DNA from: Apodemia mormo
Lineage: Eukaryota > Arthropoda > Insecta > Lepidoptera > Riodinidae
Direction of reading: 5' to 3'
Assembly: GCA_036924255.1 (NCBI GenBank)
Contig: JAUPFN010000001.1
Span: forward strand, 18,589,647 to 18,653,646
Length of the DNA stretch: 64,000 nt
Part shown: positions 58,213 through 64,000 of the stretch, piece by piece
Layout: every line of letters begins with the position of its first letter
Numbering within the stretch: the first letter of the stretch is position 1
Notes under the pieces: generated by a model
Told to the model about the DNA's origin: nothing
The model's input: the letters and a program-made list of their open reading frames with translations, nothing else
Database searches by the model: none
Translations under genes and position numbers: made by a program

Positions 58213-58837
58213 TAATAACAAGCTGAATTTTTATGAACAGCTTCGTTTTACATTTTAATTCGATAAAGGAAAAATATTTTATTAGTGACTGTTAAAGACA
58301 GATAAAAAAGAAATTAACTTCACAGTGTCAGACTAAAAATCTCGAATCTCGAATCGGGTAGCTAATAAAGTTAGAGGGCTTCTAACTTTATTAGTTACCC
58401 GATTCGAGATTTTTTAAAGAAAGAAAAGATGGGCGTCTCGTCAAAACGAAGCTGTTCACAAAAATTCAGCTTGTTATTAATTTAAAAAAAGTTTGTTCCT
58501 GCGACCACTGTCTATTAGGGACTTTAATAAAAAAGTTAAACTTCTTGAAGTAGAACTGGAAAATTTTTCTGTAAGCCCTTTAGGTGGTTAAGTCAACCAT
58601 TCGTTAGTCTTCTCTTCTATAAAAAATCTTCCTTATTGGCTTGCTTGTCAATCTGAGTGATTCATGTAATTTTTAACCGATTGCCCAAAAATAGGCAGGC
58701 TTTCACTTTAGTTTCCTACTTCGGAACTCTGTCATTTATAACCTTTTTTAAAAATCCTTTTTTGTTTAATGCAGGCTTCCAGAGTTACAGGAGACTAGCA
58801 GTCGGTTATTGCAGTTTTATTGTGTTTTAATTATCCT

Positions 58838-59052
58838 ATACTAGCGACCTGCCCGCGGTTTCACCCGCGCAGTTTTTGTTTCCGTGGGAATATCGGAAAG
58901 GTTTATACACAAAAACCTTCCTCAAGAATCAATCTATCTATTAAAAAAAACCGCATCAAAATCCGTTGCGTAGTTTTAAAGATTTAAGCATACATAGGGA
59001 CATAAGGACATAGGGACAGACAGAGAAAGCGACTTTGTTTTATACTATGTAA
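58838..59052 (+). mobile_element. Helitron-like element E3
   Basis: 'tactagcgacctgcccgcgg' to 'gaaagcgactttgttttata'. It matches 63710-63912 across its length. Confidence 0.7.
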
Positions 59053-59106
59053 TGTAATGATATCCTATCCTACTTATAATAAATAATCTATATTAATTAA
59101 TTCTAT

Positions 59107-59300
59107 ATCTATATATATAAAAATCGATTGCTGTTCGTTAGTCTCGATAAAACTCGAGAACGGCTGAACCGATTTGGCTTATTTTGGTTTTGAATTAATT
59201 TTTGAAGTCCAGGGAAGGTTTAAAAGGAGAGAAAATATAGAGAAAAATAATAAGAGTACTTAAAAATGCAGAACAACGTTTGCCAGGTCAGCTAGTTATT
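59107..59300 (+). mobile_element. Repeat pair member, second copy
   Basis: This is the same element as 53815-53990, with 'gaattaatttttgaagtcca' in place of a shorter stretch. It is followed immediately by an E4 copy. Confidence 0.6.
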
Positions 59301-59301
59301 A

Positions 59302-59505
59302 ATATTATAAATGCGAAAGTTTGGATGTTTGGATGGATGTTTGTTGCTCAATCACGCAAAAACTACTGAACGGATTTGAATGAAATTTGGCACACAGATA
59401 GACGATGACTAAAATAGCACTTTTTATCCAGGAAAAATTAGGTGATCGTACGAAATTCATCAAAGGCTTTTATAATGTAGCGGGCTGCACGCTGCGGCTA
59501 GTTAA
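59302..59505 (+). mobile_element. Helitron-like element E4
   Basis: 'atattataaatgcgaaagtt' to 'gggctgcacgctgcggctag'. Confidence 0.7.
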
Positions 59506-59514
59506 GCTATATAT

Positions 59515-60205
59515 TAATACGTGAAAGGAAAATTTTTGACCCCTTTTTAAGACAATTGCACGAACGGTGGAGAATGAAATTTTATACACTTAAAGTTTAC
59601 GTTACGGAGGAGTGCAGACACCTAATAGTTTTAAATAAAATATATTAAACTAATAAAAATAAACAATACAAACACTTTATTAATGTCACATACATGGTAT
59701 TATACACAAATGTATACTAAACTTTTTAAAAAAACCTCCGTGTTGATCCCGGGCTCCTTTGAAGAATAGACCAACTGCCGTTCTGCCAGGCAGGTCGTAA
59801 AAGACGACCGATTGGCTATGCGAGTCACTACCATCGTGGCTATTAGGTGGTAGAGTTCTGCATTTTCCCGCCCGGGTGAGGTACCACCGCCTTACCTATT
59901 CCTGCCGCAATAGCGTCAGTGCTTGTCGCTTTCGTATTCCGGTTTGGAGGGCAAGGTAGCCGGTAAACTTATGCATGTGGCACAAGACCTCGCCACAAGA
60001 TAGCAACGCACTATTAACATCTTTGGTGTCTATAGGCGATGGTTGACTCTTTCTATCAGGAGACCCATCTGCTTGTTTGCTATCTTATGATAAAAAACTA
60101 AACTCTTTTCTTTACGGCTAACGTTAGTTATCAAACTTAAAAGAGATTTTATTTTGAAATCTATGGTCGATTTTCGATCACAAGCGATTGCTAGTGTATA
60201 TAAAT
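59515..60205 (+). repeat. Family J repeat, split by family A
   Basis: The left part (59515-59726, 'ttacgttacggaggagtgca') and the right part (60097-60205, 'gttagttatcaaacttaaaa') flank a complete family A. Confidence 0.7.
59727..60096 (+). mobile_element. Family A retroposon, full length, inserted in repeat J
   Basis: A complete family A copy splits a family J repeat (59515-59726 and 60097-60205). A candidate target duplication 'actaaacttttt / actaaactctttt' lies at 59716 and 60097, on either side of the element, and the A tail is at the downstream end. This supports target-primed retroposition. Confidence 0.8.
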
Positions 60206-60670
60206 GAGAGTTTGTATGGATGTTTGTTACTCTTTGCGTCTTGTTACCGTTTGCGAAAACGGCTCAACTGATTTAAATGAAATTTGGCACACATATGGAT
60301 GACAACCTGGAAGAGCACATGAGATACTTTTTATCTCGAAAAAATAGATTATTCCCGTGGGATTCACCAAAAACTTATGATGCAGCGGGCTGCAGGACGC
60401 AGCTAGTATTATAAATATGAGAGTTTGTATGATTAAATGTTTGGATGTTTATTACTCAATCGCGAAATATCGGATTTAAATTTTTGTAGGGTGTGCGGTA
60501 AAATAAGTAAGTTTACACCCTTGTATGCATGTTTTTATTGCATTTTTTGTGTGAAAATAAATAATTAAATAGATACCTTTTAGCTCACAGGTACATGATG
60601 ACCTTGAATAGCATATAGGATAAATACGAAAAAATACGTTATTCCCTTGGGATTTCCAAAAAACTGTTGT
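60200..60670 (+). mobile_element. Two tandem Helitron-like E4 copies
   Basis: 60200-60410 ends 'gcagcgggctgcaggacgca'. A second start, 'attataaatatgagagtttg', follows immediately at 60408. End-to-end insertion is common for Helitron-type elements, which insert between short host dinucleotides. The second copy lies about 290 bp before the NRF-6-like exon. Confidence 0.6.
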
Positions 60671-60956
60671 ACGAGCCAATACGTCATTTCACTCTTACGT
60701 CGCATTTGCCTGAATATGCATTTCCTAACATTATATTAATTTGTTAATATTAAATAAAAACAGTGATCAAAAGCAGTCAATCGGGCTTCATTTTCAGCTG
60801 CAGGATCACTCGCTTATCACACTATCATATATCAGTTTATTTCAGTTATATTATTAGTAGGGAAAAACCCCTAGCGACCGTTATAACACAGCCGGCTAAA
60901 GGATGTTATGTTTTTGTATCAGCACTTGTAATATTAATAAGTTTTATCATTTACAG

Positions 60957-61156
60957 TCTCGACTGATCTTGGTTGGACAATGCGTACCACGGAGCTGCAG
61001 TTCAGATGCGTTGAAGGTTATGCTGGGAGTAGCCGAGGCAAGAGCTCAAGAAGAAGCCCTGAAAACCGGCTTATCAGCCTCCATCAAGACTCTTTACGTG
61101 CGTGCCGTACCTGGTCCCTACAATATTTTTGCTGATGGAAAATTTCACATAATCGG
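60957..61156 (+). CDS. NRF-6-like acyltransferase, next internal exon (end of NRF domain)
   Basis: This exon of 200 nt encodes about 66 residues starting SRLILVGQCVPRSCSSDALK and ending GPYNIFADGKFHIIG. The L-x-x-GxCxPxSCS motif is the conserved cysteine motif of the NRF-6 N-terminal domain and normally follows directly after the 'F-V-x-V' strand encoded by the exon at 48360. The acceptor is TTACAG at 60951-60956; the donor is GG|GTATGT at 61157. The start phase is 0, matching the end phase of the exon at 48360, so the two join in frame without a missing piece. The end phase is 2. The following exons, with the membrane-bound acyltransferase domain, are not visible before 64000. Confidence 0.85.
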
Positions 61157-61215
61157 GTATGTACTTAATTAATGATTGTAATGTACTTTGTTTTTTTTAT
61201 ATCTCAAGATTTCCT

Positions 61216-61400
61216 CAGTGTTGGTCCGGGCTTTGAAAAATACCTCATCTGCCGTTCTGCCACGCAGTTTGTAAGAGGCCTACGAATGGCTATGCCAGTC
61301 ACTGAAATCGCGGCTATTAGGTGGTATTTCTACATTATCTTACCCCGGTATTGTACCACCGCCTTAGCTACTAGTATCCAGTGTTGGTCGCTGTCGTGTT
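61216..61400 (+). mobile_element. Family A fragment just after the NRF-6-like exon
   Basis: The 5' half ('gtgttggtccgggctttga', 'ctgccacgcagtttgtaaga', 'gctattaggtggtatttcta') starts 60 bp downstream of the exon donor. A minus-strand 3' fragment is at 61495-61585. Confidence 0.65.
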
Positions 61401-61785
61401 CGTGTGTGATATATTTATGTGTTTTTTTTTCTACGTAATCCATTTCCGTTTCATTGAGTTTTAAATTACAACGATTCTAAAAAAGTTTCACTTTAATAAG
61501 CAGATGGCTCTTCTGATGCAAAGGTCAATAATCGCCTATAGACACCAAAGATGTTATTGGTGCATTGATATCCATGTGGCAGTATATAGTTTATCCAAAA
61601 CAAAAGCAATTTTACTTTGTTGAAGTATTGCTTTTAGCATACCTAGCGCGGCAAGACGGAGTGGTCAGTAGAGTACCTATCGGCTAATATTATAAGTATA
61701 TAAATATTATATTTTATTTTATTTAATATTATAAGTATATAAATATTATTATTATAAGTATATAATATAATAGTAATACCTATTC

Positions 61786-62030
61786 GCTCCCGTATCCCCG
61801 AAGACGTAAGCAGAGGTACAACTCACTTGTTGCACCTACGACTTGCAGATGGTACTTAATCCCACAATGTGAACGATGACAAGCGTATAGCCAACCGGGT
61901 ACTTATCCAATCCCAGGCAAAGATGTTTTTATAAGAAAACTGAAAAAAAAAACCTTTTTTGAATTGCCCGACTCGGGAATCGAACCCGGCACGTCATGTG
62001 ATCAATACCGACTCCAGACTACTAGACCAC
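61786..62030 (-). mobile_element. SINE B, reverse orientation
   Basis: It runs from 'ttcgctcccgtatccccgaa' to the reversed B box 'ggaatcgaaccc' (61976-61987) and 'actagaccactact'. It lies in the intron after the second NRF-6-like exon. Confidence 0.75.
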
Positions 62031-62221
62031 TACTAATATTATAAATGTGAAAGTCTGTCTGTCTGTTTTTTACGCTTACATGGCTAAATTGCTGCACCAA
62101 TTTTGATAAAATTTGGCGTGTTGAGAGTTTAAATTCAGGGTTTAATATAAGTTGCTGTTTAGTTTTCCTGAAATAGAAGTTCTTGAAATCGGGGATGAAA
62201 GTTTTTATAAAAGACTAGCTC

Positions 62222-62805
62222 TAGCATGCAGCCCGCTGCATTATAAAAGTTTTTGGCAAATTCCACATGACCGCATAATTTTTCTGGAATAAAAAGTAGT
62301 CTATATGATATTTCAGGTCATCATCTACCTGTGTGTCAAATTTCATTTTTTTTTATATCATAAGATAGCAAACAAGCAGATGGGTCTCCTGATGGAAAGA
62401 GTCAACCATCGCCTATAGACACCAAAGATGTTAATGGTGCGTTGCTATCTTGTGGCGAGGTCTAATGCCACATGCATAAGTTTACCGGCTACCTTACCCT
62501 CCAAACCGGAACACGACAGCGACAAGCACTGATGCTATTGCGGCAGGAATAGGCAAGGCGGTGGTACCTGACCCGGGCGAGACAATGCAGAACTCTACCA
62601 CCTAGTAGCCACGATGGTAGTGACTCGATAGCCATTCGGTCGCCTTTTACGACCTGCCTGGCAGAACGGCAATTGGCCTATTCTACAAAGGAGGCCGGGA
62701 CCAACACGGCATTCATTAAAATCCGTTCAGTAATTTTTCGTGATTGAGTAACAAATATCCATCTATCCAAACATCCAAACTTTCGCATTTATAATGTTAA
62801 TAATT
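62222..62805 (-). mobile_element. Helitron-like element E4, split by family A
   Basis: The left piece (62222-62346) starts 'gcatgcagcccgctgcatta'. The right piece (62710-62805) ends 'catccaaactttcgcattta'. A full family A copy lies between. Confidence 0.75.
62347..62709 (-). mobile_element. Family A retroposon, full length, inserted in Helitron-like E4
   Basis: A reverse-orientation copy from 'ttttatatcataagatagc' to 'ggaggccgggaccaacac'. It interrupts an E4 element (62222-62346 and 62710-62805). The junctions read 'atttcatt' and 'cattcatt', so a short duplication of about 6 bp (TTCATT) is plausible. It is among the least decayed copies in the window. Confidence 0.85.
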
Positions 62806-62834
62806 TACTTTCCAAAAGGAGGAAGTTATCAATT

Positions 62835-62995
62835 CAACTGTATGTTTTTTATGTTTGTTACCTCAGAGCTCGGCCATGTATGAACCGATTTTGATTTTTT
62901 TTGTTTGCGACCTGTTACTTCACGTGTGGTCCATTTTAATTTGGTGAAGATCTAATGCAGGGTTCTACAGTTGCTGCAGTTTTACGGTTGCTACA
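62835..62995 (+). repeat. Family K repeat
   Basis: 'tttttatgtttgttacctca', 'ttttaatttggtgaagatct', 'aatgcagggttct' parallel 40187-40320. No tRNA-like sequence precedes this copy. Confidence 0.6.
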
Positions 62996-63019
62996 GTTTT
63001 GATTGCGAACAAATTATCT

Positions 63020-63260
63020 AATTTGACACTTGCACGAAAATGCATAAGTGCATTTAGTCCCTTAATCATGTTTAGCAAATGTCATAACGCCTTAAATGCT
63101 GTCACTTTAAACGTATTAGTGATTTAAAATGATTTTGGCCGGCTTGCACCAAAATGCTTAAATGCATTTAGTCCCTTAAACATGTTTAGCAAATGTCAAA
63201 ACGCCTTAAATGCTGTCACTTTAAACGTATTTAGTGACTTAAAATGATTTAAGCATTTTT
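63020..63260. repeat. Tandem duplication, two copies of about 120 bp
   Basis: 'gcatttagtcccttaatcat' and 'gcatttagtcccttaaacat' start parallel tracts ending 'gctgtcactttaaacgtatt'. The outer ends 'acttgcacgaaaatgc' and 'catttttgtgcaagc' are inverted, suggesting a TIR of a small element. Confidence 0.75.
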
Positions 63261-63709
63261 GTGCAAGCCGCCCAGGCCTACTTCCACCAAGCTTTTTAAA
63301 TACTTTTTAAAAGACATTTACTATGGTTAAATACATTATAAAAGTATCTATTTAAACACTTTTGTTCAATCAAACCTGAGGTACAAAGCTATAAACAATA
63401 TTTCTGCAAGAATTCTTAGAATAGATACAGATGGTTCTATTTATAACATGTTTTTGATCTCAAACTCCACTGGGTTAAGATTTGATGTGCGAACAATTGC
63501 TGAAAATAAGAAAAGTACGTAGAATAAACTTCTTTTAGGATAAAATTTGATCAAGATTCTCTGTTGTGTCTGGCAAAAAGCCAATTGTATAATACAATTT
63601 CGCGGATCAAATGAAATGGAGTTATTCCATTTTAAAATATATTTAGATGCTAAATTATGGCGATTTATTATCAAGTTACATAATAGCTCGGAGCAAAATT
63701 ATTTTTATC

Positions 63710-63912
63710 CTATACTAGCGACTTGCCCGCGGTTTCACCTGCGTAGCTTTTGTTCTCGTGGGAATATCGAAAAGGTTTACATATTAAAATCTTCCTCAAG
63801 AATTAATCTATCTATTAGATAAAACCGAATTAAAATCCGTTGCGTAGTTTTAAAGATTTAAGCATACATAGTGACAGACAGAGAAAGCGACTTTGTTTTA
63901 TACTATGTAGTG
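63710..63912 (+). mobile_element. Helitron-like element E3
   Basis: 'tactagcgacttgcccgcgg' to 'tttgttttatactatgtagt' (63891-63910). Confidence 0.7.
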
Positions 63913-64000
63913 AAATCGCTTTCTAAGAACTTTAGATAAAATTATTTTTTTAAACACTTGTGCTGTTTCACGATCACAAAGTTTAAAATAAAATAAGTGT

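Larger units (their letters stand above)
56834..58517. mobile_element. Element G: fold-back DNA element carrying SINE D and family F
   Basis: The left end 'tagaccgtggtcccaggaat' (56834-56853) and the right end 'ggttcctgcgaccactgtcta' type sequence (58492-58514) are inverted repeats. A second left-type end is at 57165-57186. The inner arms 58211-58255 and 58440-58486 are also inverted, as is the pair 58340-58373 / 58379-58413. There is no coding capacity. The TA dinucleotides at both ends could be a target duplication. Another decayed copy is at 2362-2698. Confidence 0.6.
48542..60956 (+). other. 12.4-kb intron of the NRF-6-like gene
   Basis: The two NRF-domain exons bracket this interval with canonical GT...AG ends and agreeing phase. 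It is filled with SINE B, family A copies, Helitron-like fragments, a 130-bp tandem array, two microsatellites and the nested G/F/SINE D block, and I saw no further exon of the gene in it. Intron status is inferred from domain continuity; no transcript evidence is available. Confidence 0.75.

Noticed and set aside
61172..61438. 88-codon frame directly after the second NRF-6-like exon
   Set aside because: It is a family A fragment; the exon already ends at a strong GTATGT donor.
63547..63822. 91-codon plus frame as the next NRF-6-like exon
   Set aside because: Its second half is the Helitron-like E3 element and the first half does not resemble the NRF-6 or acyltransferase domain.

Overview
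This window looks like intronic and intergenic DNA from a lepidopteran (moth or butterfly) nuclear genome. It is A+T-rich and has almost no long open reading frames. It is packed with short retroposons and fold-back elements of the kind found in that order: Helitron-like ends reading 'gcccgcgacttcgtccgcg', tRNA-headed SINEs, and a jockey-type LINE whose protein resembles lepidopteran jockey elements. Species cannot be assigned from sequence alone.

I can support only one host gene, on the + strand. It has two internal exons, 48360-48541 and 60957-61156, which encode part of the N-terminal extracellular domain of a nose-resistant-to-fluoxetine-6-like (NRF-6-like) membrane acyltransferase. The intron between them is about 12.4 kb and its phases agree (0/0). 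The first exon, the transmembrane acyltransferase part and the last exon were not found, so the gene runs off the window or hides in exons I could not recognise.

The rest is repeats. Family A is a retroposon of about 360 bp with an ATATAAAA tail and more than 35 full or partial copies. SINE families B, C and D carry tRNA-like heads. E1-E4 are Helitron-like elements. F and G are non-coding elements of about 1 kb, with F inserted in G. H, J, K, L and M are shorter interspersed repeats. Decayed LINE fragments lie at 8975-9762, 15590-16265, 23480-23640, 36294-36760, 38290-39300 and 47925-48240. Several small DNA elements have readable terminal inverted repeats (TIRs) at 16722-18996, 18999-19442, 20791-21091, 22041-22332, 23232-23376, 27711-27950 and 56149-56324; two of these also have clear target duplications.

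Layout: 1-8 kb holds F, H, E2, G, L and A fragments and a three-unit tandem repeat. 8-16 kb has a jockey LINE tail, fold-back elements and Helitron-like pieces. 16.7-19.4 kb holds two adjacent TIR elements loaded with SINEs. 20-28 kb has MITEs and SINEs. 28-48 kb has F, A, E1/E4, LINE pieces and an isolated tRNA-like sequence. 48.4-61.2 kb is the NRF-6-like gene segment with its repeat-filled intron, including a 130-bp satellite-like array and the nested G/F/SINE block. 61-64 kb is the next intron.

I found no CRISPR array, operon, rRNA, LTR retrovirus or complete transposase. The best leads are structural: nested insertions with readable target duplications, a probable shared 3' tail between a LINE and SINE B, an apparently undescribed 2.3-kb TIR element with repeated GCGTCCA motifs, and a recurring pattern of perfect 15-22 bp inverted repeats with tiny spacers.
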